A DNA stretch of 64,000 nt, taken from assembly GCF_900129455.1 (NCBI RefSeq), contig NZ_FQVU01000004.1, forward strand, positions 248,001 to 312,000, given 5' to 3'. Shown here one piece after another: positions 24,834 to 34,252 of the stretch. Every line of letters starts with the position of its first letter. Position 1 is the first letter of the stretch. Source of the stretch: Jatrophihabitans endophyticus (GTDB lineage Bacteria > Actinomycetota > Actinomycetes > Mycobacteriales > Jatrophihabitantaceae). A program made the position numbers and the translations under genes. The notes below the pieces were generated by a model. That model worked only from the letters and a program-made list of their open reading frames with translations. It made no database searches and was not told the origin of the DNA.

Positions 24834-26453
24834 CTAGGGCACCGGCGGTGCGGCACCGTCCCCGCGCCCGAGGTCGACATCGGTGTAGGAGAAGCGGTTG
24901 TCGTCGTCGTCGAGGTAGGTGTGCAGCGAGGGTGAGTAGGTGACGACGTCGATCCGCGACTGCGCGGGGAAGACGCGGAAGATCCGCAGGTAGCCCTGCC
25001 CGCCGCGCATGCTCTGGTAGTTGGTGAGGGTCTGGTAGACCGGCCGGCCCGCGTCGTTGGTGCTGACGAGCCGACCGACGGAGTAGGTCACGCCCGGCCT
25101 CGTCGGGGCGATGACGTGACCGCTGAACGCGAACTGCACGTTGGGGTGGGTCAGGACGAACCGGTCCCGGATGGCGGTGCCGTCGTTCAGCGTGGGGTTG
25201 TAGGAGCTGGGCAGGTACTTGTCGCCCGGCTCGCCGCGCACGGCGTCGTTCTGGCCGAGGTAGTCGTGAGTGAGCAGGATGACGTGCCGGGCGGGGTAAC
25301 GGTCGGCGATCTGGCCGGCCCAGAGCAGCACGTCGTCCGGTGCGCCGAACGTCAGGTTCAGGACCAGGAAGTCGACCCCGCCGGCGCTGAAGAGGTGGTA
25401 GGTGTCGCGGGAGTCGTCCCGGGCGAAGCGCCCGTCGACGTGGTAGTCGGTCAGCTTCCCGATCAGCGCGTTGAACGGGGCGGTGATGACCGGGCGGGGA
25501 TAGTCGTCCTTGCTGGTCTGCACGTCGTGATTGCCGGCCGCCACCACGAAGGGGATCTTGCCGCCGAGCTGGTCGAGGCCGGTGACCGCGTTCGACCACT
25601 GCCGCGAGTCGGTCAGGTCGTCGACCACGTCTCCCTCGTGCAGCACCATCGCCAGGTTCTGGTCGGCCCGGTTGGCGGCGAGCCACCGGGTCTGCGCGTT
25701 CAGGACCTGGGGCGCGTCCCGGACCTCGTACTGGGTGTCGGGCAGGACCGCGATCGAGAAGAAGTCGGTGCGGACGGATGCGGTGACCGAGTCGAAGGTC
25801 GTCGGGGCGCCCCAGGTGTAGAGCCCGAAGCGGCCGGCGGGCAGGGTGGCGTCGTGGGCCCGTGCGACGGTCGCGCCGTCGAGCAGGACGGTGAGGTCGG
25901 CACCCACGGCGACGACGCGGATGCGGTACGAGCGGCCGGGTCGATAACCGACGACGCGGCTCTGCGCCAGCGTTCGGTACCGCCCGCCCACCTTGGCGAC
26001 GAGCCGGCGGTACTTGCGCTCACGGTCCATGCTGAAGCGGTAGTAGTTGTTGCGGTCGGTGTAGCGGAACACGACGCCGAAGGCGTCGTCGTCGGCCGTG
26101 TGGGCCGACACCGAGAAGTCGTAGTCGCGCCACCGCGGGCTGCCGGCGACGAACATCGTCCCCGGCTTGGCGATGCTGGTCGGCGCGGCCGAACCGCCGT
26201 AGACGTTGCTGGTCTGCTGCAGCGCCCCGTTGCGCGCCACCCACTTCGCCGGCCCCGCGGCGGTTCCCTCGGTGACCGCGGTCCAGCCGTCCGTGCGCCC
26301 GTTGTCGAAGGTGTCGGTGAAGCCGAGCGGATGCTCGATCGTCGGGAGGGGCGCGGCCGCGGCGGCGGTGGCCGCCGGGACCGCCGCCGTCGCGACGGTG
26401 GCTCCCACCACGAGCGCGATCACCGCGGCACGGACACGACCGGCCTGAAGCAT
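24834..26453 (-). CDS. Secreted calcineurin-like metallophosphoesterase with LamG/DUF1080-like domain
   Basis: The 539-residue exported protein has a signal peptide (MLQAGRVRAAVIALVVGATV, cleavage after the Ala-rich stretch), a concanavalin-like sugar-binding domain (residues 45-200: FTDTFDNGRTDGW, YDFSVSAHTADDDAFGVVFR) and a metallophosphoesterase domain (about 205-470). Metal ligands are visible in VLPDTQY, HEGDVVDD, VAAGNHD, LLTHDYLG and FSGHV. ATG 26453 is preferred to 26516 because GGGGGAG precedes it and it begins the signal peptide directly. It is divergent from the iron-box operon across a 383-bp gap. The substrate (phosphodiester, nucleotide or sugar phosphate) is unknown. Confidence 0.92.
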   Translation of the reverse strand: MLQAGRVRAAVIALVVGATVATAAVPAATAAAAAPLPTIEHPLGFTDTFDNGRTDGWTAVTEGTAAGPAKWVARNGALQQTSNVYGGSAAPTSIAKPGTMFVAGSPRWRDYDFSVSAHTADDDAFGVVFRYTDRNNYYRFSMDRERKYRRLVAKVGGRYRTLAQSRVVGYRPGRSYRIRVVAVGADLTVLLDGATVARAHDATLPAGRFGLYTWGAPTTFDSVTASVRTDFFSIAVLPDTQYEVRDAPQVLNAQTRWLAANRADQNLAMVLHEGDVVDDLTDSRQWSNAVTGLDQLGGKIPFVVAAGNHDVQTSKDDYPRPVITAPFNALIGKLTDYHVDGRFARDDSRDTYHLFSAGGVDFLVLNLTFGAPDDVLLWAGQIADRYPARHVILLTHDYLGQNDAVRGEPGDKYLPSSYNPTLNDGTAIRDRFVLTHPNVQFAFSGHVIAPTRPGVTYSVGRLVSTNDAGRPVYQTLTNYQSMRGGQGYLRIFRVFPAQSRIDVVTYSPSLHTYLDDDDNRFSYTDVDLGRGDGAAPPVP

Positions 26454-26836
26454 GGCTCCCCCCCGAGCCCCCGTGCCCCCTTCTCCTGCGAAGGCCGGGC
26501 ACGACGTCGGCGACACCCTATGTCAGGCGACGGGGGGCCGCGCGGCGAGTCCGGGCGGGCGGTCGGCACCGCCGAGTGGCGGGCCGCGCGAAAGGGTTCC
26601 GCACCGCCCGCCCGTGCGCTAACTTAGGCATGCCTAACCCGCGACCCCCGGTCGCGGACGGCACCGTCCTCACTGCGGCGTGCAGGCCGAGCGAGGACGG
26701 GCACCGCGGCTTTCGCCGTCCCGCGTCCGGTCGTACCGGGCGCGAGTGGTGCGGCTGCGGCCTGCAAGACCTCGCGCCGTTCAGCGCGGGCACCGTGAGA
26801 GGCCGAAGCGCCTCAATAGTAGGAGGGCTGTTCGCC
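26454..26836. other. 383-bp divergent control region with iron box
   Basis: The gap separates the secreted phosphoesterase (minus) from the neocarzinostatin-fold gene (plus). It contains the DtxR/IdeR-like palindrome at 26624-26637 and an AGGAGG ribosome-binding site at 26821-26826. The stretch in between encodes no recognisable protein. Confidence 0.7.
26624..26637. promoter_or_regulatory. DtxR/IdeR-type iron box
   Basis: TTAGGCATGCCTAA is a perfect 14-base palindrome matching the inner arms (TTAGG/CCTAA) of the DtxR/IdeR/DmdR operator. Its flanks (AAC on the left, CCC on the right) make a partial 19-bp site. It sits 200 bp upstream of the heme-island genes, so a long leader or a promoter near 26640 is expected. 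Confidence 0.72.
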
Positions 26837-27325
26837 ATGCCGCAAAACATCTCGACCCCCGTCCCGGACGGCCGGCGTCGCCGCCGCACCGCCGCTCTCG
26901 GCGCCGGAGTTCTCGGTCTCGCACTGGGCGGAGCGCTCGTCGCCGCCCCGTCCGCGTTCGCCGCGGGAACGCTGACCGTCACCCCGTCCACCGGTCTCGG
27001 CAGCACGGCCAGCGTGACGGTCCGCGGGACCGGGTTCACGCCGAACGCGAGCCTCTACGTCGCCGAGTGCGACGTCACCGCCGCGGCGGGAACGGCCTGC
27101 AAGCAGGCGTCCTACGTCGTGGTCACCACCAACGCGTCGGGCGCGTTCGGCCCGACCACGCTGTCGGTGAGCAAGACGTTCACCGGCTGGAACGGCGCGA
27201 CCGGCACCAGCGGTGCGACGGTGACCTGCAAGGGCGCCGCCACGGCGCACCAGTGCGCGGTGCAGACGTCCAACACGGCGAACGGGGCGGCCGACATCGC
27301 CACCCGCAACATCACCTTCGCCTGA
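26837..27325 (+). CDS. Secreted neocarzinostatin-family protein
   Basis: The 162-residue precursor has a signal peptide (RRRRRTAALGAGVLGLALGG, cleavage near AFA-AG) and a roughly 118-residue beta-sandwich resembling the apoproteins of enediyne chromoproteins: LTVTPSTGLGSTASVTVRGT, YVAECDV and SKTFTGWNG. Four cysteines (78, 88, 131, 140) match the two-disulfide pattern, with the first pair ten apart as in neocarzinostatin. No enediyne biosynthesis genes are present. Because it is behind an iron box and next to an HtaA protein, binding of a flat hydrophobic ligand such as heme or a porphyrin is an attractive guess. ATG follows AGGAGG by ten bases. Confidence 0.87.
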   Translation: MPQNISTPVPDGRRRRRTAALGAGVLGLALGGALVAAPSAFAAGTLTVTPSTGLGSTASVTVRGTGFTPNASLYVAECDVTAAAGTACKQASYVVVTTNASGAFGPTTLSVSKTFTGWNGATGTSGATVTCKGAATAHQCAVQTSNTANGAADIATRNITFA

Positions 27326-27342
27326 CCCACGCCGCACCGACG

Positions 27343-27371
27343 GTCGCCCGCTGCCCTGCGCAGCGGGCGAC
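27343..27371 (+). terminator. Hairpin between the heme-island genes
   Basis: Arms GTCGCCCGCTG (27343-27353) and CAGCGGGCGAC (27361-27371) pair perfectly over 11 bp with a seven-base loop, 18 bp after the upstream stop. It may partially terminate, allowing more small secreted protein than HtaA protein, or protect the upstream mRNA. No T-run follows. Confidence 0.68.
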
Positions 27372-27422
27372 CCGGCGGCGACCCGCCCGACCCGACTCAC
27401 CGCCCGAGAACGGACCCGCCCC

Positions 27423-29996
27423 ATGTCAGCACCGCCCGTCGCCCGCCTCCTCGTCGCCGGCGCGATCACCGTCGTCACGGCGCTCGTCCCCGCGGTCGCC
27501 CCGGGGGTGGCGCGGGCCGAGAGCACGGCGATCACGACGGGGTCGTTGCACTGGGGGTTCAAGCAGTCGTTCCGCTCCTACGTCACCGACGCCGGGATCG
27601 CCACGAGCAAGCCCGCGACGCGAGCGGCGGACGGCGCCGTCGACTTCCCCCTGTCGAAGGGCACGTACGACGCCGCCTCAGGCACTACCAGCGTGACCTT
27701 CACCGGCGGAGTGCACTTCCGTGCCCACGCCGACGGCAGCGGCGGGTACCTGCTCGACATCACCCTGAGCAGCCCGCAGCTCACGCTCTCGGCCACAGGG
27801 TCGACGCTGACGATGGCGGTGACGAGCCGGCAGCTGCTGGCCGGCGACCAGGGCGGGCCGGTCAAGGACTACGGCCGCATCCCCGTCGCGAACCTCGACC
27901 CCGCGTCGGGGACGGTGCAGCCGGCCGCGGCCGCGACCGGCACCACCGCGTGGTCCGCGATCCCGGCGACGTTGACCGCGGACGCGGTGCCGGCGTTCCT
28001 CGCCTACCCCACCGGCACCGCGCTCGACCCCGTCGCCTTCCGCTACACGGGGCCGGGGGGCGCGCCCCGGTCCGACGAGGTGTTCACCGGTCCGGCGGCG
28101 CCACTGCTCGAACGCGCGGCCACCTGGTCGGACCCCAAGGCGCTGAGCCTCGACGCGTTGTACCCCGACCCGGCCCGCGGTCTCGTCTACGTGGTGCGCG
28201 GCAACAGCGTCAGCCACGCCGTCCAGGTGCTCGACGCGACCACGATGGCCGAGCTCGGTGGTGACGGCGCGCTCGGCACCTCGACTGCGTACCTGAACGC
28301 GTTCGATCCCGACACCGGCACCGTCTTCGCGTTGCAGGACGACGGCACGCTCGCCGCGGCCCGCTGGACCGGCAGTGCCTGGGCCACCGACACCGTCGCC
28401 ACCGTGACCGACACGGTCACCGGCCTGGCCTGGGACCGGGCGCACCACCGGCTGCTGGCGATCGGCACGACCGACTCGGCGGCCGCGGTCGTCGGCTGGA
28501 CGCACTCCGGCGGGCAGTGGGACGAGACCACCTACGCGCTGCCGGCACCGCCCGCGGCCAGCAGCATCGCCGACGGTTGGTACGGCCGGCCCCGCCAGGT
28601 CCGCAACCTCGCCGTCGACGGGGACGGCACGCTCGTGCTGGCCCGGACCTCGCTCGACTCCGGCACCGCGGCCCCGGCCGTGCTGCGCATCGCGGTGAGC
28701 GCGCCCGGTGCGGCGCGCGCCGGGGCCGCCGCGACCGTCAGCCAGCTCGCCGGGACCGCGTTCGCGGCGCCGGCCGGCGACCCCGCCCCCAACGTCGGGT
28801 ACTCGCAGGTGGTGGCCGGCGGTGACGGCAGCCTGTACCTGCTGCGCAACCAGAACACCAGCACCGTCACCCGGCTGACGGCGACCGGCGTCGACCGGCA
28901 GGTGACGCTCCCCGACACCATCGTCGCCGGCATCGCCGTCGACGACGACGCGGTGATCTACGCCGGCGCGCCGAACAACAAGCAGCTGATCGCGATCCGC
29001 GACGGCGTGGTGCTGCGTCGGCAGGCGGTGACCGATCTCGGGTCCCGGCTCACCTTCGTCGTCGCGACCGGGGCAGGGCACAGCGTCTACGCCGAGACCC
29101 GCACCGCGTTCCCGCTCGGCGTCACCCGCTTCACCCGCGCCGGGCTGGGCCCGAGCGTCACCGGGCAGCCCGCCGCGGCCCACGTCGCGGTGACCGGGGC
29201 CGGCGACAGCGCGGGCGTGACCTTCACCGCCACCGGGGACGGCGACCCGCAGCCCACGGTCCGGTGGCAGGTCCGGACCGCCGGGGCGGCCGGTTTCACC
29301 GACGTGCCCGGTGCGACGGACGGCACGCTGAGCGTCGACGCGACCGCGACCGACGACGGCAGCGCCTACCGCGCGGTGTTCACCAACGCGGCCGGCGCCA
29401 TCGCGAGCGAACCCGCCGCGCTGCAGGTCGACTCGCCCGCCTCGATCACCGAGTCCCCGTCGGACAGCACGGTGGTGGCCGGTCGCGACGCGTTCTTCGC
29501 CGTCACCACCGCGGGCGGCCCGGCGCCGACCGTCACCTGGCAGGCCGACAGCGGCGCGGGGTGGGTCGACGTCACGACCGCCACGCCGGGGTACCGCCTC
29601 ACCGGCACCGCCCTCGCCGTCACCGGGACGAGCACGGCGCAGACGGGCCTGCGGGTCCGCGCCACCGCCGTCAACGCGCTCGCCACCGCGGTCTCGGACC
29701 CCGCGATCCTCACCGTCACCGCGGCGCCGACCCCGCCGGGCGGCAGTGCGACGGCGACCCCGTCGACCGGTGTCACCGCCCCCACGACCGCCCCCACGAC
29801 GACCGGAGCCGACGCCGGTGCCGACACGGTGACGGCGGTCGCGGTGGACGCGGCCGGACCGGGCAGCGCGGCCGGCGCCACCGCCGCGACGGGCGTGGAC
29901 GTGCGCGGCCTGCTGCTCGCCGGCGCCGTCCTCGCCGTGGCCGGCGCCGCCGTCACCGCGACGGCACGCCGTCGCGCCGCCCCGCGACGCCGCTGA
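27423..29996 (+). CDS. HtaA-domain heme-binding surface protein with Ig-like domains
   Basis: The 857-residue exported protein has a signal peptide (cleavage near ARA-ES), an N-terminal HtaA domain (GSLHWGFKQSFRSYV, with Tyr53 at the position of the axial heme ligand of corynebacterial HtaA), a middle beta-propeller-like region (VLDATTMAELGGDG, FDPDTGTVFALQDDG), two Ig-like domains (about 575-760; PQPTVRWQVRTAG, PAPTVTWQADSG), a Thr/Pro/Ala stalk and one C-terminal membrane helix (LLLAGAVLAVAGAAVTA) with a basic tail. HtaA proteins take heme from host or environment and hand it to an HmuTUV-type importer, which is not in this window. ATG 27423 follows the hairpin; control from the iron box is likely. 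Confidence 0.9.
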   Translation: MSAPPVARLLVAGAITVVTALVPAVAPGVARAESTAITTGSLHWGFKQSFRSYVTDAGIATSKPATRAADGAVDFPLSKGTYDAASGTTSVTFTGGVHFRAHADGSGGYLLDITLSSPQLTLSATGSTLTMAVTSRQLLAGDQGGPVKDYGRIPVANLDPASGTVQPAAAATGTTAWSAIPATLTADAVPAFLAYPTGTALDPVAFRYTGPGGAPRSDEVFTGPAAPLLERAATWSDPKALSLDALYPDPARGLVYVVRGNSVSHAVQVLDATTMAELGGDGALGTSTAYLNAFDPDTGTVFALQDDGTLAAARWTGSAWATDTVATVTDTVTGLAWDRAHHRLLAIGTTDSAAAVVGWTHSGGQWDETTYALPAPPAASSIADGWYGRPRQVRNLAVDGDGTLVLARTSLDSGTAAPAVLRIAVSAPGAARAGAAATVSQLAGTAFAAPAGDPAPNVGYSQVVAGGDGSLYLLRNQNTSTVTRLTATGVDRQVTLPDTIVAGIAVDDDAVIYAGAPNNKQLIAIRDGVVLRRQAVTDLGSRLTFVVATGAGHSVYAETRTAFPLGVTRFTRAGLGPSVTGQPAAAHVAVTGAGDSAGVTFTATGDGDPQPTVRWQVRTAGAAGFTDVPGATDGTLSVDATATDDGSAYRAVFTNAAGAIASEPAALQVDSPASITESPSDSTVVAGRDAFFAVTTAGGPAPTVTWQADSGAGWVDVTTATPGYRLTGTALAVTGTSTAQTGLRVRATAVNALATAVSDPAILTVTAAPTPPGGSATATPSTGVTAPTTAPTTTGADAGADTVTAVAVDAAGPGSAAGATAATGVDVRGLLLAGAVLAVAGAAVTATARRRAAPRRR

Positions 29997-30026
29997 GCGG
30001 CCGGCACCCCGTCACGGCCGCGCGCG

Positions 30027-31226
30027 TCACCGTGCGGCCGCCCGCCGGAACTCCTCGCGGGCGACCGTGCGGCGGTGGACGGCGTCCGGCCCGTCCACGA
30101 TGCGCAGCACCCGGGCCCACGCGTAGAAGTAGGCGAGCGGGAAGTCGTCGCTGACGCCGGCGCCGCCGAAGATCTCGATGGCACGGTCGATGACGGCGGT
30201 GGCGACGGCCGGGGCCGCCACCTTGATCGCCGCGATCTCGGTGCGCGCACCCTTCGCGCCGTGCCGGTCGATCAGCCACGCCGTCTTCAGCACGAGCAGG
30301 CGGACCTGCTCGATCTCGATGCGCGAGCGGGCCACGAGCTCCTGCACGACGCCCTGCTCGGCCAGCGGCGCACCGAACGCGACGCGGGTGCGGGCACGGT
30401 CGACCATGAGGGCCAACGCCCGCTCCGCCATGCCGAGCGCGCGCATCGCGTGGTGGATGCGACCGGGGCCGAGGCGGGCCTGCGAGATGGTGAAGCCGTC
30501 ACCCTCGGCGCCGAGCAGGTTCGCGACGGGCACACGGACGTCGTCGAGCACGAGCTCGGAGTGCCCGTGCTGGTCCTGGTAGCCGAAGATCGGCAGGTGC
30601 CGCGCGATGTGCAGGCCGGGTGTGTCCCGGGGGACGAGGACCATCGACTGCTGCCGGTGCGCCGCGGCGTCCGGGTCGGTCTTGCCCATCACGATGAACA
30701 CCTCGCAGCGCGCGTCCGCCGCCCCCGTGATCCACCACTTGCGACCGTTCACGACGTAGTCGTCGCCGTCGCGCTCGATCCGGGTCGCGATGTTGGTCGC
30801 GTCCGAGCTGGCGACGTCGGGCTCGGTCATCGCGAACGCCGAGCGGATCGTGCCGTCGAGCAGCGGCTCGAGCCAGCGCTCGCGCTGCTCGGGCGTGGCG
30901 AACAGCTCGAGCGTCTCCATGTTGCCGGTGTCCGGCGCCTGGCAGTTGATGGCCTCCGGCGCGATGACCGGCGACCAGCCCGAGATCTCGGCGACCGCGG
31001 CGTACTCCAGGTTCGACAGGCCCGAACGGGCGGGCAGGAAGAGGTTCCACAGGCCACGGCGTCGCGCCTCGGCCTTGAGCTCGGCCATCACCGGGGGATG
31101 CGCGTGCTCGCCGTGCTCGGCCAGCCAGGCGCTCCACACCGGTTCGGCCGGGAACACGTGCTCGTGCATGAACGCCCACATGCGCTCGCAGGCGTCGTGG
31201 GCCGCGGGGGAGAGGTCGAAGTCCAT
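30027..31226 (-). CDS. Acyl-CoA dehydrogenase, ACAD10/ACAD11-like
   Basis: A 399-residue ACAD with FAMTEPDVASSDATN, GRKWWITGA and FGGAGVSDDFPLAYFYAWAR. At the position of the catalytic Glu it has Asp in VDGPDAVHRR, a feature of the ACAD10/ACAD11 group. In mammalian ACAD11 and in the Pseudomonas levulinate (Lva) pathway such ACAD-fold proteins remove phosphate from a 4-phosphoacyl-CoA made by an APH-fold kinase. That kinase is the next gene upstream (31239), 12 bp away. The unit starts at the ACAD at 33424 and operator B1. A conventional dehydrogenase role cannot be excluded. Confidence 0.9.
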   Translation of the reverse strand: MDFDLSPAAHDACERMWAFMHEHVFPAEPVWSAWLAEHGEHAHPPVMAELKAEARRRGLWNLFLPARSGLSNLEYAAVAEISGWSPVIAPEAINCQAPDTGNMETLELFATPEQRERWLEPLLDGTIRSAFAMTEPDVASSDATNIATRIERDGDDYVVNGRKWWITGAADARCEVFIVMGKTDPDAAAHRQQSMVLVPRDTPGLHIARHLPIFGYQDQHGHSELVLDDVRVPVANLLGAEGDGFTISQARLGPGRIHHAMRALGMAERALALMVDRARTRVAFGAPLAEQGVVQELVARSRIEIEQVRLLVLKTAWLIDRHGAKGARTEIAAIKVAAPAVATAVIDRAIEIFGGAGVSDDFPLAYFYAWARVLRIVDGPDAVHRRTVAREEFRRAAAR

Positions 31227-31238
31227 GGCGTCTCCTGA

Positions 31239-32270
31239 TCAGGCGGGAACGAGGCTGAGACCGCTCTCCGCGGTGGCGGCGATCTCGGCGCGGAGGTCAC
31301 CGAAGTCCTGCCCGTCCATCGCACCGGCCTGCACGCGCCGGTGGATGCCCGCAGCGATGACGGCGAACTTGAAGTGCGCGAACGCGCGGTACCAGCCGAG
31401 GTCGTCGATCGGTATCCCGGTGCGGGCGGACCAGCGCTCGGTCACGTCGTCGACCGTGGGGAAGCCGGGCTGGTGGGTCACCGCCGCGATGAGGCTGGGG
31501 ATGACGGCCGCGGCGTCGGCCCAGTAGAACGCGAACATGCCGACGTCGGTGAGGGGATCGCCCAGGGTGGACAGCTCCCAGTCGAGCACCGCGGCGATGC
31601 GGCCGTGGTCGTGCGCGTCCACGACGCAGTTGTCGAGGCGGTAGTCGCCGTGCACGATCCCGGCGGCTCGGCTCGCCGGGACGCGGGTCGACAGCCGCGT
31701 GCACAGCTCGTCGACGGCGGCGACCTCGTCGTCGCGGCTGGCCTCCCACTGCTGCCGCCACCGCCGCAGCTGCCGCGGCACGAAGCCGTCCGGCCGGCCG
31801 AAGTCGGCCAGCCCCACGTCCGCCGGCCGGACTGAGTGCAGGTCGGCGAGGGTGTCGACCAGCGCCGCGCCGACCGCGTGGCGGCCGGCCCTGGTCGGGG
31901 CGAACCCGGCCGGCAGGGCGTCACGCACGACGAGGCCGGGAACCCGCTCCATCACGTAGAAGGGCACGCCGAGGGCGTCGCCGTCGTCGACGAGCAGGAT
32001 CGTCGCGACGGGGACCTCGGTGCCCGCCAGTGCCCGCTGCACCCGCGCCTCGCGTCCCATGTCGTGGGCCGTCGCCAGCACCGCGCCGTCGGGGGGCCGC
32101 CGCAGCACGAGCTCGCCCGCCTCGCTGGCCAGCAGGTAGGTCAGGTTCGACTTGCCGCCGGCGATGAGGGTCGCCCGCGGCCGTCGCCACCGCTCGTCGC
32201 CGGTGACCTCGGCGAGCAACGCGCCGACGACGTCGGGGCGCGTGAGCCGGTCGGTGGCCGGTGCGCTCAC
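31239..32270 (-). CDS. APH-fold kinase, probable hydroxyacyl-CoA kinase
   Basis: The 343-residue protein has the aminoglycoside-phosphotransferase/ACAD10-11 kinase fold: nucleotide loop [13 protein letters not shown], lysine strand ELVLRRPP, catalytic loop [12 protein letters not shown] and metal motif [18 protein letters not shown]. Antibiotic resistance is unlikely, since the gene is sandwiched between two ACAD genes with a GTGA overlap on one side. By analogy with ACAD11 and LvaA it may phosphorylate the hydroxyl of a 4-hydroxyacyl-CoA before elimination by the adjacent ACAD. Confidence 0.9.
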   Translation of the reverse strand: MSAPATDRLTRPDVVGALLAEVTGDERWRRPRATLIAGGKSNLTYLLASEAGELVLRRPPDGAVLATAHDMGREARVQRALAGTEVPVATILLVDDGDALGVPFYVMERVPGLVVRDALPAGFAPTRAGRHAVGAALVDTLADLHSVRPADVGLADFGRPDGFVPRQLRRWRQQWEASRDDEVAAVDELCTRLSTRVPASRAAGIVHGDYRLDNCVVDAHDHGRIAAVLDWELSTLGDPLTDVGMFAFYWADAAAVIPSLIAAVTHQPGFPTVDDVTERWSARTGIPIDDLGWYRAFAHFKFAVIAAGIHRRVQAGAMDGQDFGDLRAEIAATAESGLSLVPA

Positions 32271-33424
32271 AGCACGGCGCGATCGTGCAGCAGCTCGCGC
32301 GCCACGATGTGACGCTGGATCTCGGAGGTGCCGCCGCCGATCTCCATGAGCTTGGCGTCACGCATGAAGCGCTCGACGGGGTACTCGTCGGTGTAGCCGT
32401 TGCCGCCCAGGATCTGGACGGCCTCGCTCGTGGCCTTCGCCGCGACCTCGGAGGTGAACACCTTGCACGCCGAGGCCAGTGCGGTGAGGCCGTCGCCGCG
32501 TCCCTCGTCGAGCGCCTTCGCCGTGGCGTAGGTGAGCGTGCGGCCGGCGGCGACGCCGGTGAACATGTCGGCGAGCTTGGCCTGGATCAGCTGGAACGAC
32601 GAGATCGGTCGCCCGAACTGCTCGCGTCCCCGTGCGTAGTCGAGCGCGACGTCGAGGGCGCCCCGGGCGATGCCGACGCTCTCGGCCGCCATCACGATGC
32701 GCTCGCTGTTCAGCCCGGCCATCAGGATGGCGCGGCCGTCGGTGCCGGAGCCGATCACGGCGTCGGCGGGCAACCGCACGCGGTCCATGGCGAACTCGCC
32801 GGTGGGCGAGCCGCGCCACCCCATCTTGTGGAACGACCGGCCGCGCGACACCCCCTCGGCGGTGAGGTCCACGACGAACAGCCCGAGCTCCCGGGAGCCG
32901 GGTTCGCCGGTGCGCGCGTACACCAGCGCGAAGTCCGCTACCGGCGCCGTCGTGATGAACGTCTTGGCGCCGGTGATCTCCCAGCCGTCGTCGGTGCGCT
33001 CGGCACGGGTGCGCATCGACATCGCGTCCGATCCCGCCTCGGGCTCGGTGATGGCGAGGCAGCCGATGAGCGTGCCGTCGCACAGCCCGGGCAGGTAGCG
33101 ACGCTTCTGCTCCTCGGTGCCGTGCCGGACGAAGCGGGCGACGACGAGGTCGGCCTGGTGCAGCAGGGTCGCCGTCGTGGACAGGCAGACGGCCGCCAGC
33201 TCCTCGCCGACGATGCACATGTCGGTGACGCCCAGCCCGCCGCCGCCGTACGCCTCCGGGGCGCACATGCCGAGGATGCCCAGCTTCGCCGCGTCGTCCC
33301 AGCTCTCGCGCGGGAACTCCTGCTCGCGGTCGAGGCGGCGCGCCCGCGGCGCGACCCGGTTCTTCGCGAAGTCGCGGACGGTGTCGCGCAGCGCGACCTG
33401 CTCGTCGGTGAAGTCGATGATCAC
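32267..33424 (-). CDS. Acyl-CoA dehydrogenase, isovaleryl-CoA-dehydrogenase-like
   Basis: A full-length 385-residue [46 protein letters not shown] and [20 protein letters not shown]. The C-terminal catalytic Glu is Gly ([10 protein letters not shown]), but Glu241 in LNSERIVMA matches the alternative catalytic Glu of isovaleryl-CoA and long-chain enzymes, so it is likely active, perhaps on branched substrates. GTG 33424 is the start; operator B1 is 42 bp upstream, with TATAGA as a possible -10 for this strand. It leads the operon ACAD-kinase-ACAD. Confidence 0.95.
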   Translation of the reverse strand: MIIDFTDEQVALRDTVRDFAKNRVAPRARRLDREQEFPRESWDDAAKLGILGMCAPEAYGGGGLGVTDMCIVGEELAAVCLSTTATLLHQADLVVARFVRHGTEEQKRRYLPGLCDGTLIGCLAITEPEAGSDAMSMRTRAERTDDGWEITGAKTFITTAPVADFALVYARTGEPGSRELGLFVVDLTAEGVSRGRSFHKMGWRGSPTGEFAMDRVRLPADAVIGSGTDGRAILMAGLNSERIVMAAESVGIARGALDVALDYARGREQFGRPISSFQLIQAKLADMFTGVAAGRTLTYATAKALDEGRGDGLTALASACKVFTSEVAAKATSEAVQILGGNGYTDEYPVERFMRDAKLMEIGGGTSEIQRHIVARELLHDRAVL

Positions 33425-33465
33425 GGCACGGACCCCTCTGGCTCTCGGACGGCCTACTCTATAGA

Positions 33466-33485
33466 CTGACCGTCCGTACGGTAAG
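33466..33485. promoter_or_regulatory. TetR-type operator B1
   Basis: CTGACCGTCCGTACGGTAAG, 18-bp-class palindrome of the region-B family. It lies between the divergent ACAD operon (start 33424) and the SDR gene (start 33499), so one site can repress both. Confidence 0.85.
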
Positions 33486-33498
33486 TGAGAGGAATCTC

Positions 33499-34242
33499 GT
33501 GGCGAAGTCGTCCGCGCTGGTCACCGGCGCATCGCGGGGCATCGGCCTCGCCATCTGCCGTGCGCTGGCCGCCGACGGGCACGCCGTCACGATGGTGGCG
33601 CGCAACCCGGTCGCCCTCGCCGCCGCGCGCGACGAGATCACGGCGCAGGGCGGGGAGGCGTACGACCTCACCGCCAACGTCGCCGACGAGGCGGACGTCC
33701 TGCGGATCGTCGAGGCGCACCGGGACCGGTTCGGTTCGCTCGACGTGCTGGTCAACAACGCGGGCATGGGCATTCCGTCGCCCCTGAACGGCCAGTCGGT
33801 CAAGCAGATCGACCTGCAGCTCGCGGTCAATCTGCGCGCGGTCATCCTCGCGACCCAGGCGGCGCAACCGCTGCTGGAGAAGAGCGCGGCCGCGACCGGT
33901 CGTTCGCTGGTGGTGAACGTGGCCTCGATCAGCGGCAAGGTCGGCTCGGCCGGTCTCAGCGTGTACGCGGCGGCGAAGCACGGCATCGTCGGCTTCACCG
34001 ACTCGATGAACCGCGAGCTCTACGCCAGTGGCATCCGTTTCGTCGCGCTGTGCCCGGGCTACGTCGACACGTCGCTGAGCGACTACGTCAAGGAGCACCT
34101 GGCGCCGGCCGAGATGGTCCGCCCCGAGGACGTGGCCGAGTCGGTGCGCTTCCTGCTGCGGCTCTCGCCCGCCTGTCTCGTCCCCGAACTGATCTTCCAG
34201 GAGGCCGCGGCACTCGGGCTGCGGTCGATCCCGCTCGGCTGA
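33499..34242 (+). CDS. SDR family oxidoreductase
   Basis: Classical 247-residue [18 protein letters not shown], serine in [10 protein letters not shown] and catalytic YAAAKHG. The C-terminus deviates from the usual VDGG ending ([17 protein letters not shown]), as in ketoreductase-type SDRs of the 3-oxoacyl reductase group. GAGAGGA is five bases before GTG 33499. The start is 14 bp from operator B1, so it belongs to the region-B regulon. In the Lva-type pathway an SDR accompanies the kinase/ACAD pair, which fits this position. Confidence 0.92.
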   Translation: MAKSSALVTGASRGIGLAICRALAADGHAVTMVARNPVALAAARDEITAQGGEAYDLTANVADEADVLRIVEAHRDRFGSLDVLVNNAGMGIPSPLNGQSVKQIDLQLAVNLRAVILATQAAQPLLEKSAAATGRSLVVNVASISGKVGSAGLSVYAAAKHGIVGFTDSMNRELYASGIRFVALCPGYVDTSLSDYVKEHLAPAEMVRPEDVAESVRFLLRLSPACLVPELIFQEAAALGLRSIPLG

Positions 34243-34252
34243 GGGCGACACG

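Noticed and set aside
26837-27325. Enediyne antibiotic cluster suggested by the neocarzinostatin-like protein
   Set aside because: No enediyne polyketide synthase or tailoring genes anywhere in the window; the neighbours are heme/iron genes.
31239-32270. Aminoglycoside resistance kinase
   Set aside because: The APH fold is shared with ACAD10/11-type acyl-CoA kinases and the gene is translationally coupled to acyl-CoA dehydrogenases.
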